Assembly (NCBI RefSeq): GCF_003330765.1
Contig: NZ_CP024904.1
Location: forward strand, 806,001-870,000
Reading direction: 5' to 3'
DNA from: Burkholderia pyrrocinia
GTDB lineage: Bacteria > Pseudomonadota > Gammaproteobacteria > Burkholderiales > Burkholderiaceae
DNA length: 64,000 bases
A program made the position numbers and the translations under genes. How positions within the stretch are numbered: position 1 is the first letter of the stretch; every line of letters begins with the position of its first letter. A model generated the notes under the pieces. It searched no databases and was not told the origin of the DNA. It saw only the letters and a list, made by a program, of their open reading frames with translations. Below, piece by piece: positions 26,682-35,924 of this stretch.

Positions 26682-27737
26682 GTGCGCAATTCAACCCTGA
26701 TGGCCGCGTGCTGCGCGGCAACCTGCATGTGGGCCGCACCGGCCCGCGCCAACCTACAGATCTACGGCGCGCTCGACAGCTTCCTGCAATACGCGCGCAT
26801 CGGCAGCCAGACGAGCGTCGGCCTGATGAGCGGCGGCGCATCGACGTCGCGTTTCGGCTTCATCGGCAGCGAGGATCTCGGCGGCGGCCTGCGCGCGAGT
26901 TTCCGCCTCGAAAGCGGCTTCGACCTGATGTCGGGCCGCCCGCAAAGCGCCGCGTCGTTCTACAACCGCGAAGCCAACGTCGCGATCGGCTCGGCGGACT
27001 GGGGGACGATCAAGCTCGGCAAGCAGTATCCGGCAATCGTGCCCGAAGCGGCCGATCCGTTCTACCTCGTCGGTCAGTTGTCGCCGTTCGCGAGCACCGC
27101 ACTGATCGGCAGCGACCTCGGGCGTGGCGCCGCGTCGCTGCCCGGGCGCATCGAGAACGCGATCAGCTACAAGACGCCGACCTACGGCGGGCTCGACGTC
27201 ACCGTGCTCTATGCGTTCCGCAACGCGGCGGGCGCGAGCCCGATCGCGAGCAACGCAGGCGCCGTCGCCAATTTCGCGCGCGGCCCGGTGATGCTGAGCG
27301 GCGCGTACAACGCGATCTGGGCCGCCACGTCGTCGATACCGGGCGGCGCCCCCAACGGCCCGCGCACCGATTCGGTGATGGCCAGCGCGTCGTATGCGTT
27401 CGGCCCGACGCTCGCATCCTTCGCGTACACGCTGATGCGCCCCACCGCGCCCGGCACGCTCGTCGCACAGGTCTATTCGCTGGGCGCGATCTGGCAGCGC
27501 GGCCCGCACGCGATCCGCGCCGATCTCGCGTACCGCACGATCGCCGGCCAGGCAAGCCACGCGCTCGGCGCGCTGCTCGGCTACGACTACCAGTTCTCGA
27601 AGCTCACCGGCGTGTACGTGCGGATCGGCGGCTTCAAGAACACCGGGCAGTCGGCGCTGTCGTTCGGCTCCGCGCCGATGTCCGCGCCCGGCATGAGCAG
27701 CACCGTCTTCGCCCTTGGCCTCCGGCAGAAATTCTGA
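26682..27737 (+). CDS. Gram-negative porin of the amidohydrolase cluster
   Basis: This 351-residue outer-membrane porin has a signal peptide ending near APARA followed by the mature start NLQIYGALDSFLQYA. Family blocks are visible: STSRFGFIGSEDLGGGLRAS near residue 55, NREANVAIGSADWGTIKLG near residue 95 and the terminal phenylalanine strand VFALGLRQKF. No good ATG precedes the signal: the ATG at 26700 would remove the positively charged N-region, so a GTG at 26682 (VRNSTLMAACC) is the better start, though its ribosome binding site is weak. It sits between the transporter (182-base gap) and the amidohydrolase (29-base gap), so it probably supplies the outer-membrane route for the same compound. 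Confidence 0.88.
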   Translation: MRNSTLMAACCAATCMWAAPARANLQIYGALDSFLQYARIGSQTSVGLMSGGASTSRFGFIGSEDLGGGLRASFRLESGFDLMSGRPQSAASFYNREANVAIGSADWGTIKLGKQYPAIVPEAADPFYLVGQLSPFASTALIGSDLGRGAASLPGRIENAISYKTPTYGGLDVTVLYAFRNAAGASPIASNAGAVANFARGPVMLSGAYNAIWAATSSIPGGAPNGPRTDSVMASASYAFGPTLASFAYTLMRPTAPGTLVAQVYSLGAIWQRGPHAIRADLAYRTIAGQASHALGALLGYDYQFSKLTGVYVRIGGFKNTGQSALSFGSAPMSAPGMSSTVFALGLRQKF

Positions 27738-27766
27738 CCGTGCCAGCCTCTTCACAGGAGCAATTC

Positions 27767-29185
27767 ATGACTTCACTCGCCCTCGATTTCATCGACAGCC
27801 AGCGTACGCAATTCGCCGAACTGTCCGACCGGATCTGGAATCTCGCCGAACTGCGCTACGAGGAATTCGCGTCGACCGACCTGCATATCCGGATGCTGGA
27901 ACAAGCCGGCTTTCGCGTGACGCGCGGTGTGGCCGACATCCCGACCGCATTCGTCGCCGAGGCCGGCCACGGCGGCCCCGTGATCGGCATCCTCGGCGAA
28001 TACGATGCACTGTCGGGACTCAGCCAGGAAGCGGGCGCACTCGCGTGCCAGCCGTCGGGCGAGATCTCGAACGGCAACGGCCACGGCTGCGGCCACCACC
28101 TGCTCGGCACGGCCGCGCATCTCGCCGCGGCAGCGGTGAAGGCGCATCTCGAACGCACGGGCCAGCCCGGCACCGTGCGCTTCTACGGTTGCCCGGCCGA
28201 GGAAGGCGGCTCCGGCAAGACCTTCATGGCGCGCGCGGGCGTGTTCGACGATCTCGACGCCGCACTGTCGTGGCACCCGCACGTGTACACGGGCATCTTT
28301 CCGGCCGGCTCGCTCGCCAACATCCAGGCGTACTTCCGCTTCACGGGCAAGGCATCGCACGCCGCCGCGTCGCCCCATCTCGGCCGCAGCGCGCTGGATG
28401 CCGTCGAGCTGATGAACGTGGGCGTCAACTACCTGCGCGAGCACATGCTGCCCGAAGCGCGCGTGCACTACGCGGTGACGAACACGGGCGGCCTGTCGCC
28501 GAACGTCGTGCAGGCGAACGCGGAAGTGCTGTACCTCGTGCGCGCGGCACGCAACGATCAGGCTGCCGAACTGTTCGAGCGCGTGAAGAACGTCGCGCGC
28601 GGCGCGGCGCTGATGACCGATTGCCGGCTCGAGATCGTATTCGACAAGGCGTGCTCGAACCTGCTGGAAAACGCCGTGCTGAACCAGGTCATGTACCGCC
28701 ATCTGCAGGCGATCGGCACCGGCTGCTTCGACGCGGACGACGCGGCGCTCGCCGACACGTACCAGCGCCAGACGCTGACCGCTCAGGATATCGAAACGTC
28801 GTCGCGCTCGTTGAACCAGGCGTGGCGCGATCCGAAGGCGCTGTTCGACGGGATCGATCCGTACGAGCCGGGCAAGGGCCGCCCGATCTGCGGCTCGACT
28901 GACGTCGGCGACGTGAGCTGGGTCACGCCGACCGCACAATGTCACACGAGCTGCTACGCGTTCGGTACGCCGCCGCACTCGTGGCAATGGGTCGCGCAAG
29001 GCAAGACGCCGCTCGCGCACAAGGGGATGCTGCTCGCGGCGAAGACGATGGCTGCGACCGCGATCGACCTGCTCGGCGCGCCCGACACGCTCGCGCAAGC
29101 GAAGGCGGAACTGCTCGAGCGGCGCGGCGGCCGGCCTTACGTGTGCCCGATTCCGGACGACGTCGCGCTGCCGTTCCGCCGTTGA
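27767..29185 (+). CDS. M20 family amidohydrolase, AbgB-like
   Basis: This 472-residue zinc peptidase of the M20 family is closest to AbgB, a subunit of p-aminobenzoyl-glutamate hydrolase. The metal and catalytic residues are visible in GHGCGHHLLGTAAH near residue 105, CPAEEGGSGKTF near residue 143 and SWHPHVYTG near residue 167. The dimerisation lid follows from about residue 180 (FRFTGKASHAA). The final metal ligand is in TAQCHTSCY near the C-terminus. It should hydrolyse an amide bond in the cytoplasm. The ATG at 27767 follows an AGGAG site. With the upstream transporter and porin it forms an uptake-and-cleavage unit. Unlike the E. coli abg operon there is no separate AbgA partner and the transporter is MFS, not AbgT. 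Confidence 0.88.
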   Translation: MTSLALDFIDSQRTQFAELSDRIWNLAELRYEEFASTDLHIRMLEQAGFRVTRGVADIPTAFVAEAGHGGPVIGILGEYDALSGLSQEAGALACQPSGEISNGNGHGCGHHLLGTAAHLAAAAVKAHLERTGQPGTVRFYGCPAEEGGSGKTFMARAGVFDDLDAALSWHPHVYTGIFPAGSLANIQAYFRFTGKASHAAASPHLGRSALDAVELMNVGVNYLREHMLPEARVHYAVTNTGGLSPNVVQANAEVLYLVRAARNDQAAELFERVKNVARGAALMTDCRLEIVFDKACSNLLENAVLNQVMYRHLQAIGTGCFDADDAALADTYQRQTLTAQDIETSSRSLNQAWRDPKALFDGIDPYEPGKGRPICGSTDVGDVSWVTPTAQCHTSCYAFGTPPHSWQWVAQGKTPLAHKGMLLAAKTMAATAIDLLGAPDTLAQAKAELLERRGGRPYVCPIPDDVALPFRR

Positions 29186-29209
29186 GCGCGTGCCGGGCCG
29201 GCGACGCCG

Positions 29210-30181
29210 TCACGCGAGTGCGGGCGGTGCGGCCTGGCTGACGTCGACGCGTTTCGGCAGGATGCCGGCCTGGTAGAACACGTCCGCGATGCGCTGCTGA
29301 TACGCGAGCGTGTCGCGCGTGACGGGCTCGACGCCGAAGCGCGCGCGGCGAAACGCGAGCGCCACGGCCGGCTCCGGGATCCCCCAGAGCTTCGAGAACT
29401 CGGCCGCGCCCTGCGCGCGGTTTGCGTCGAGCCAGCGCTGAACCGCCGCCAATTCCGCCACGGTCGCGTCCAGCACGTCGGCATTGTGCTGCGCATACGT
29501 GCGCGACGCGAAGTAGTAGCTGCGATTCTCGACGAGCCCCGTGCCGTCCGCGACGATGCGCGCGCCGAACGCCTGCTGGACCACCGCGAGAAACGGATCC
29601 CAGATGATCCACGCATCGACCGAGCGGTTTTCGAACGCGGCACGCGCATCGGATGGTGACAGCCAGACCGGCGTGACGTCCGCATAGTCGAGCTTCGCGG
29701 CCTGCAGCAGCCGAACCAGCAGGAAATGCGTGTTCGATCCCTTCACCAGCGCGATGCGCTTGCCGCGCAGGTCCGCAAAGGTCCTGACCGGCGAATCCTT
29801 CGCGACGACCACGGCCTCGGTCGCGGGGCCAGCCGGCGTCTGTGCGTAGTAGACGAGCGGCGCGCCGGCCGCGAGCGCGAAGATCGGCGGTGCCTCGCCG
29901 ACATCGCCGAAGTCGATCGATCCCGCGTTCAGCGCCTCGAGCTGCGGCGGCCCCGACGGAAACTCGGTCCACGTGACGTTCGCGCCGAGCGTCGCGAGCT
30001 TGCGTTGCAGCGTGCCGCGTGCCTTCAGCAAACTGAGCGGTCCTTTCTGATAGCCGATGCGCAACGTACGCGTGCCGGCCGCGCTCGCCAGCGCGAAGCC
30101 CGGTTGCGCGACGGCGCCCGCCGCGATCGCCAGGCCGGCTTGAAGAAGCCGGCGGCGGGTTCTGGATAGTCGGTCTGCCAT
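29210..30181 (-). CDS. Periplasmic aliphatic sulfonate-type binding protein (SsuA-like)
   Basis: This 323-residue periplasmic solute-binding protein is of the SsuA/TauA/NMT1 family that feeds ABC importers for sulfonates, taurine or thiamine precursors. The N-terminus has a twin-arginine-like motif (SRTRRRLLQAGLAIAAG) and a cleavage site near ALASA. Core motifs include TLRIGYQKGPLSLLKARGTL, FPSGPPQLEALNAGSIDFGD, and the ligand-side WIIWDPFLAVVQ. It is convergent with the M20 amidohydrolase gene and has no permease or ATPase gene beside it, so partners must be encoded elsewhere. The ATG at 30181 was chosen over upstream in-frame codons because it opens the signal peptide. Confidence 0.88.
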   Translation of the reverse strand: MADRLSRTRRRLLQAGLAIAAGAVAQPGFALASAAGTRTLRIGYQKGPLSLLKARGTLQRKLATLGANVTWTEFPSGPPQLEALNAGSIDFGDVGEAPPIFALAAGAPLVYYAQTPAGPATEAVVVAKDSPVRTFADLRGKRIALVKGSNTHFLLVRLLQAAKLDYADVTPVWLSPSDARAAFENRSVDAWIIWDPFLAVVQQAFGARIVADGTGLVENRSYYFASRTYAQHNADVLDATVAELAAVQRWLDANRAQGAAEFSKLWGIPEPAVALAFRRARFGVEPVTRDTLAYQQRIADVFYQAGILPKRVDVSQAAPPALA

Positions 30182-30445
30182 GTCGTTTCGGGTTCGATGA
30201 AGAGGGCGCGGATTTGCGCACGCCTGCGGTGAAGCAGGTCGAACCGATTCTAGGAGGTTGGCGCCGCGCCTCGAACCAACGATGTTCGATATCGAAAGCA
30301 AGCGTTTTCATAAGGGCGCGCCGGTTGCACGCGCATCGTTGCCCGGCCCGGTCGCGAACCCATCGTCGACGCGCGCTTTAAACGAAGGACTACCGATTAT
30401 TTTATTTTCCGGGCAAAGCGCCGCACTCATATAGCAGCAGCTGAC

Positions 30446-31387
30446 TCAGGAATTGCAGGACGCGTTCAGCGCGGCCTCGTCGGCGGCCAGTATTTCGGGC
30501 ACGCATTCGCGCAGGAAATCGACGAACGTGCGGATCTTCGCATCGAGATACTGGCGCGACGCGTACAGCGTGTAGACCGTCAGCTTCTGCAACCGGTAGT
30601 CGGGCAGCACGCGCACCAGCGCGCCGCTCGCCAGCGCGGGCAGTGCGGACGACATCGGCAGCGCGCCGATCCCGAGGCCGGCGCGCAGTGCGGCACCCAG
30701 CGCATCGGCGATGTTCACCTGGAAATCCGGCAACGGCAGGTCGAACGTTTCGCGGCCGTCGGGGCCGTCGAGATGCCAGCGATCGCGCGGGAACACCGGT
30801 GTGACGATCTGCAGGCACGCATGACCGTCGAGCTCACGCACCGTGCGCGGCGTGCCGCGCTCCTTCAGATACGCGGGCGACGCGCACAGCACGCTGTGCA
30901 CCTCGCCGAGCCGCTGCGACACCAGACCCGAATCAGGCAGCTCCGTCGTGCTCAACTGCAGCGACACGTCGTAGCCTTCGTCGATGATGTCGGGCACGTG
31001 CTGCGACAGCGTCAGCTCGACAGCGACCGACGGATAGCGCTGCCGGTAGCGCACGACCGCGGGCACCACGTAAGCCTGGCCGAAACTCGTCGTCGCGTGA
31101 ACGTGCAGCCGCCCCGACGGCTTCACCTGTGCGTCCGCCGCCTCGGCTTCCGCTTCGTCGATATAGCCGAGGATGCGCTGGCAGCGGTCGAGATAGCGCT
31201 GCCCGGCATCGGTCAGCGCGATGCGGCGCGTGCTGCGGTTGAGCAGGCGCGTGCGCAGATGCGTTTCGAGCTGCGCGACCGAACGCGATGCGTATGCCGT
31301 CGTGATGTCCAGGCGCTGGGCCGCGCTCGTGAAGCTGCCCTCCTCCGCGACCCGGACGAAAATGCGCATCATCTGTAACGTGTCCAT
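30446..31387 (-). CDS. LysR family regulator (CrgA-like subgroup)
   Basis: This 313-residue LysR regulator has its helix-turn-helix at residues 1-60 (MDTLQMMRIFVRVAEEGSFT and the recognition-helix region TTAYASRSVAQLE) and a PBP2-type effector domain from residue 88 (PSGRLHVHATTSFGQAYVVP). The YLDRCQRIL linker and HATTSFG entry are typical of the CrgA/YafC subgroup. The ATG at 31387 has a GGGGACAGG stretch upstream; the longer frame has no family similarity. No partner gene is directly divergent, since the next gene right is the unrelated purA at 31687, transcribed the same way, so its target is unknown. It ends at tandem cysteine/serine residues (ASCNS). Confidence 0.9.
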   Translation of the reverse strand: MDTLQMMRIFVRVAEEGSFTSAAQRLDITTAYASRSVAQLETHLRTRLLNRSTRRIALTDAGQRYLDRCQRILGYIDEAEAEAADAQVKPSGRLHVHATTSFGQAYVVPAVVRYRQRYPSVAVELTLSQHVPDIIDEGYDVSLQLSTTELPDSGLVSQRLGEVHSVLCASPAYLKERGTPRTVRELDGHACLQIVTPVFPRDRWHLDGPDGRETFDLPLPDFQVNIADALGAALRAGLGIGALPMSSALPALASGALVRVLPDYRLQKLTVYTLYASRQYLDAKIRTFVDFLRECVPEILAADEAALNASCNS

Positions 31388-31686
31388 CGACCTGTCCCCG
31401 CGATTGAGATCACGTCGCGCCACCGTGCGGCCATGGTGCCGGCGGCTCCGGCGCAGGCCGGTCTGGCGCGAATTGTGCGGAACAGTACAGCAGCGCTGCA
31501 GGCGTGTCCAGTTTGCCGTACGCGGCGTGATCCGGACGCCGAATCGTGTCGCGGAGCAGCCCTGCGCGCAGCGTCCGGGCCGGTCGCGTACGCGACCGAA
31601 CCCGCCGGCACGCCAACAGCATCGGATCGGCAAAAACTACCCGGCGACCACGATGCCGACCCGCGATTTATGGCATGTATGACACG
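31388..31686. other. Gap between purA and a LysR gene
   Basis: This 299-base gap lies between two leftward genes. It should contain the LysR promoter. No gene, palindrome or clear terminator was found. Confidence 0.4.
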
Positions 31687-32985
31687 TTACGCGGCGGCGG
31701 CCACATCGAACGGGTTGCGCAACACGATCGTGTCGTCGCGCTCCGCGCCGGTCGTGATCATCGATACCGGCGCGCCCGCAACCGCTTCGATGCGCGCGAT
31801 GAAATCCTGCGCGGCGCGCGGCAGCGCCGCACGCTCGCGCACGCCCTTCACGGTGCCGCGCCAGCCGTCGAATCGCTCGTACACGGGTTGCGCGCGCGAC
31901 TGTGCATCGAGACTCGCGGGCAGATGGTCGACCCGCGCGCCATCGAGTTCGTAGCCGACGCACAGCTCGATCGACTCGAAGCCGTCGAGCACGTCGAGCT
32001 TGGTGAGCGCCAGCGAATCGATGCCCGAGATCCTGACGGCCTGGCGCAACTGCGCGGCATCGAGCCATCCGCAGCGTCGCGGCCGGCCGGTGTTGACGCC
32101 GAATTCCTGCCCGCGCGCGCGCAGCGTTTCGCCGGTTGCGTCGGTCAGCTCGGTGAGGAACGGGCCACCGCCAACACGCGTCGCATACGCCTTGGTCACG
32201 CCCAGCACGTGGCCGAGCTTCGACGCGCCGAGGCCCGTGCCGGCCGCCGCCGCCGATGCAACGGTGCCCGACGACGTCACGAACGGGTACGTGCCCCAGT
32301 CGATGTCCAGCATCACGGCCTGGGAACCCTCGAACAGGATGCGCTCGCCGCGATCGATCGCGTCGTTGAGGTCGGCCCAGACGGGGCGCACGAACGGCAG
32401 GATCTTCGGTGCGAGCTCGACCAGCGTCGCCAGCATCGCGTCGCGGGAATACTCGTCGAGCCCCAGGCCACGGAACCACGCGTTGTGATGGTCGACGAGC
32501 ACGTCGAGCTTGCCGGCGAGCCGGCCGGGTTCCGCGAGATCGCCGACGCGTAGCCCGCGACGCCCGACCTTGTCCTCGTAGGCCGGCCCGATCCCGCGCA
32601 GCGTGGTGCCGATGGGCTCGCGGCGCAGACGCTCCTGCGCCTGATCGATCGCACGGTGAATCGGCAGCACCAGCGTCGCGTTCTCGGCGATCGACAGATT
32701 GTCCGGCGTCACCGACAGCCCGAGCTCGGCCATCCGCCCGATTTCCGCGAGCAGCGCTTCCGGATCGAGCGCCACGCCGTTGCCGATCACGCCGCGCTTG
32801 CCGCGCACGACGCCGCTCGGCAGCAGCGCGAGCTTGTACGTCTTGCCGCCGACGACCAGCGTATGGCCCGCGTTGTGGCCGCCGTTGTAGCGCGCGACGA
32901 GATCGGCCTGCGCCGCCAGCCAGTCCACGACGCGCCCCTTGCCTTCGTCGCCCCATTGGGCGCCCACTACCACCACGTTCGGCAT
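31687..32985 (-). CDS. purA: Adenylosuccinate synthetase (secondary-copy type)
   Basis: This 432-residue enzyme joins IMP and aspartate, using GTP, to make adenylosuccinate in AMP synthesis. The full family set is visible: the phosphate-binding start [17 protein letters not shown], the IMP-site [11 protein letters not shown] near residue 38, [20 protein letters not shown] near residue 125, the base-recognition [10 protein letters not shown], and the GTP-site [12 protein letters not shown]. The ATG at 32985 was chosen because GGAG lies upstream and it starts at the family N-terminus; an in-frame ATG at 33048 adds 21 unrelated residues. Several normally fixed stretches differ from housekeeping PurA (for example [16 protein letters not shown]), so it is probably a second, diverged copy. 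It is divergent from the GcvA-like LysR at 33126. Confidence 0.93.
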   Translation of the reverse strand: MPNVVVVGAQWGDEGKGRVVDWLAAQADLVARYNGGHNAGHTLVVGGKTYKLALLPSGVVRGKRGVIGNGVALDPEALLAEIGRMAELGLSVTPDNLSIAENATLVLPIHRAIDQAQERLRREPIGTTLRGIGPAYEDKVGRRGLRVGDLAEPGRLAGKLDVLVDHHNAWFRGLGLDEYSRDAMLATLVELAPKILPFVRPVWADLNDAIDRGERILFEGSQAVMLDIDWGTYPFVTSSGTVASAAAAGTGLGASKLGHVLGVTKAYATRVGGGPFLTELTDATGETLRARGQEFGVNTGRPRRCGWLDAAQLRQAVRISGIDSLALTKLDVLDGFESIELCVGYELDGARVDHLPASLDAQSRAQPVYERFDGWRGTVKGVRERAALPRAAQDFIARIEAVAGAPVSMITTGAERDDTIVLRNPFDVAAAA

Positions 32986-33125
32986 GCTCCGCACTCCATG
33001 TGAGAAATTCAGACACTCGTTCGGCCGAGCCGGCCGTTTGTGTGCCATATTGGCGGAGCTGTATCAACCGATCAAACGATTAAACCTGAGGTGTCGCGTG
33101 AGAAAATTTCACGCGAATCAATGCA

Positions 33126-34031
33126 ATGACCCGACGACTCCCTCCGTTGAATTCGCTACGCGCGTTCGAAGCAGCCGCGCGGCGCGGCAGCTTCACGCTT
33201 GCCGCCGACGAGCTGTGCGTGACGCACGGCGCGATCAGCCGGCACGTGCAGCAACTGGAGGCGTGGCTCGGGCGGCCGCTGTTCGAACGCCACAACCGGC
33301 GGGTCGAACTAACCGACGCCGGCCGCGCGTATCTCGCCGAGGTCGGCGCATCGTTCGACCGAATCGCGCTCGCCACCGCGCAGCACTTCGGCCACGCGCA
33401 GCAGCGCGTGCTGCGCGTCAGCGCACCCGCGACGTTTTCGTTGCGCTGGCTCGTGCCGAAGCTGTCGTCGTTCCAGGTTGCCCACCCGACCATCGAGGTG
33501 CGGCTGTCGACATCGAACGACCCGATCGAGAAGCTGCGCGACAAGGTCGACCTGATCGTTCGCGGCGGCCCGCAGGCCATCGACGGTTACGTCGCGGAGG
33601 AATTCCTGTCCGAAGTCCGGCTGCCGGTGTGTGCGCCGAAGCTGCTGGAGGGCCGGCCGCTGGATACGCCCGCCGATCTCGCCGGCTTCACGCTGCTGCA
33701 CGCGGCAACCTATCCCGGCATGTGGCCCGAATGGCTCTCTGCGGCCGGGCATGCGAATCTCGTGCCGCGACACTCGCTCACGCTCGAGCATTTCTACCTG
33801 ACGCTGCAAGGCGCACTCGACGGGCTCGGCGTCGCGATGGGACCGATCGCGCTCGTCGCGGACGACATCGCCGAAGGCCGGCTCGTGCAGCCGTTCAGCG
33901 AACCGGCGCTGCCGCCGTGGCGCTACTTCACGTACGTGGCATCCGCGCGCGCGAACGACGATGCCGTGTGCGCGTTCAAGGACTGGCTGAAGGTGACGGG
34001 GAATGCAGCCGCGTCGGGCGGGCGACACTGA
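33126..34031 (+). CDS. LysR family regulator, GcvA-like, beside purA
   Basis: This 301-residue regulator has the GcvA-type N-terminus RLPPLNSLRAFEAAARRGSF and recognition helix HGAISRHVQQLEAWLGRPLF (residues 6-65), followed by the effector-binding domain from about residue 95 (QQRVLRVSAPATFSLRWLVP), including FYLTLQGALDGLGVAMGP. GcvA-like proteins usually activate glycine-cleavage or beta-lactamase genes, but here the divergent gene is purA with a 140-base shared promoter region, so control of that purA copy is the simplest reading. No T-N11-A site is obvious to the eye. Confidence 0.9.
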   Translation: MTRRLPPLNSLRAFEAAARRGSFTLAADELCVTHGAISRHVQQLEAWLGRPLFERHNRRVELTDAGRAYLAEVGASFDRIALATAQHFGHAQQRVLRVSAPATFSLRWLVPKLSSFQVAHPTIEVRLSTSNDPIEKLRDKVDLIVRGGPQAIDGYVAEEFLSEVRLPVCAPKLLEGRPLDTPADLAGFTLLHAATYPGMWPEWLSAAGHANLVPRHSLTLEHFYLTLQGALDGLGVAMGPIALVADDIAEGRLVQPFSEPALPPWRYFTYVASARANDDAVCAFKDWLKVTGNAAASGGRH

Positions 34032-34202
34032 CCGTATGGAGCGACTGGTCATGCCCGTCATTAAATGCAGGATTCCGAATCAAATGATGAAAACGTGTGG
34101 AACGGCTTTGCGATCGTTCATGCGGGGAATTCTGCTTGTCGCGTGCATCGCGTGACCGCGACAAGCCGCGGATCGAACCGTGGCTTGCCGCGTGAAGGAC
34201 GC

Positions 34203-34514
34203 TTACTGGCTTGCGCCGGCGCCGGCCTTTTTCTCTGCGTTCTGCAGGTTCTGCGGATAGTTCGGGTCATTGGCCGCCGGCTTGTAACCGGCGTCTTCGA
34301 GTTTCTTCAGCTCGGCGGTGTTCTTCGCACGGGCAGCCTTGTGCTCTGCTTTGCGTTGGGCCCTGGCCGCCTTGCGTGCCTGGCTCTTCGCTGCCTTGGC
34401 GTCCTGTGCAGCGGGCGCGCTGGCGTCGGTCTGGGCAAACGCCGGAACTGCCGAGCCGAACAGGAACGCTGCTGCGGTAGCAGCCAGCGTGAGTTTTCTG
34501 ATCTGGATTCGCAT
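34203..34514 (-). CDS. DUF4148-like exported protein with Lys/Ala-rich insert
   Basis: This 103-residue exported protein has a signal peptide (MRIQIRKLTLAATAAAFLFG, cleavage near AFA) and ends with the DUF4148-type block AELKKLEDAGYKPAANDPNY. Between these lies a 35-residue insert rich in Ala, Lys, Arg and Gln that should be helical and highly basic, unlike the relative at 22157-22468. It is probably periplasmic with an unknown role. It is the last recognisable gene before the origin region, reading left, away from it. An AAGAGAG site precedes the ATG at 34514. Confidence 0.85.
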   Translation of the reverse strand: MRIQIRKLTLAATAAAFLFGSAVPAFAQTDASAPAAQDAKAAKSQARKAARAQRKAEHKAARAKNTAELKKLEDAGYKPAANDPNYPQNLQNAEKKAGAGASQ

Positions 34515-35924
34515 CGTTGAACTCTCTTTTCTGATTTATCACGGATTGAAAGACCATCGAGATACCGCCCCTGCCCGACCGGTCGTCATGTCGCGATCGG
34601 GACCTGTGCATCATAACCGCGTCGCAAAAAATGTGGCGCCAACGTGATGACGGAATTGGGATACACGTATGGGAGAAAACGTGGACTTCGCCCTAGTGTC
34701 GTCTGGCAGAGTCAGGAACGGTGTATCGCGTTTCGGCGCACGTGCAGATCGTGCTGTTGCGGCAAGCGGAAACATCCGATGTACGGAACGCTTTGGTGAA
34801 GAGAATGAGTCACGCAGCGCGATGCGAGCGACCCATGACTGTTTCATGGGTGGTGTTGCCAACACGCGCATGCTCGACGTGATCGCCATCGCACGCAGCA
34901 CGATCACCGCAGCAGCAGTCGACCTGTGTGTCACGTTGTCGTTCGACGCGGCTCGAGCGACGGTTCCTCCCATAAACGACCACGATTCGGTTCGTCCGGC
35001 GATCAACGCGATCGCATTGCCTCACCGCGGGATGCGCTCACCAATCGGGCAACGATCGCTGCACTGTGATGGAGATGGTTACCTGGGTCAGTGAAACTTG
35101 TCGCCGTCTGGCCCGTATGACGAAAAAAGTAGACGCCAGCCATGAGGGAGGTGAGGACGTTGATCGGAATCGTCTCACGAGTGTGCCGAGAGTAGCGCGC
35201 GAACGAGTGGTGCTCGCCTGGCGAACATTGCTTGGCGTTGAAGTCGCGACAAGACTTGTCGGTTCGCGCGGTTGCGCTTGCTGACACATCAGGCACCGCA
35301 CATGCGTCCCACAGGTTTTTCATTTGAGTGCTTCGGCGGTCCGGCATCCATACGACGCCCCAGACTGGACAGCTTGCAGAGACCCGCAGCTCCGCCGTAT
35401 CGGTGAGCTTTTACGGGATTCAGAAGCTTATGAGGGTGAGAATGTTCGGGATCCTTGCCCGGATTCGAATGCGGTGAGCTTTGTCGTCGACGGTATCTTC
35501 ACGTTGGCTCGCAGCGATCTCGAGATCGGCCCAGGAGCCGGCCGCGTGTGCAGATGGCACCAGGGGGGACACGACATGCGCTCCCGGGCAGCGTGCAGAC
35601 CTCTCCTCGCGAACCAAGGGCACAGCGTTGTTCTTCGGTTGATCCAAAGGTAGAAAGTTGGAAGACCACGGGGTGGCGAAGCGAACCGCGCCGATTTCCT
35701 CTGCGTACAGTCCACAGGCTAAATGTGACGAGGAGCGTCGATAGGCGATCGGAAAAAACTTGTCCGCAAGCGGGGAAGCACGAGTGCAAAAAACCACGCG
35801 CATGCAGTCCGGGATGATTTCGAACTGCCGTGGGTAAGACTGAAGATCTCCGAACCTTCGGTCGCTGATTCGTTTTGCCGGTCAATCACAGGAGGCAGGG
35901 TGGTCACGACGCCGGTTTTTCGGT
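34515..35924. other. Lower-GC flank of the origin without a supported gene
   Basis: No gene could be supported in these 1.4 kb. Several short overlapping frames exist on both strands, the longest about 140 codons (34669-35094, plus), but none has a family signature, codon bias or good start. An inverted iteron-like copy lies at 34969-34984 and a weak forward one at about 34659-34673. An inverted repeat ACCCATGA/TCATGGGT lies at 34831-34838 and 34844-34851. The GC content is lower and codon bias absent, which fits an origin flank or decayed DNA. Confidence 0.5.
34969..34984 (-). repeat. Outlying inverted iteron-like site
   Basis: Read on the minus strand, this is CGTGGTCGTTTATGGG. It shares the complete TTTATGGG core with the main iterons and differs mainly in the first four bases. 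It lies about 950 bases left of the main array and points the opposite way. Confidence 0.5.
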
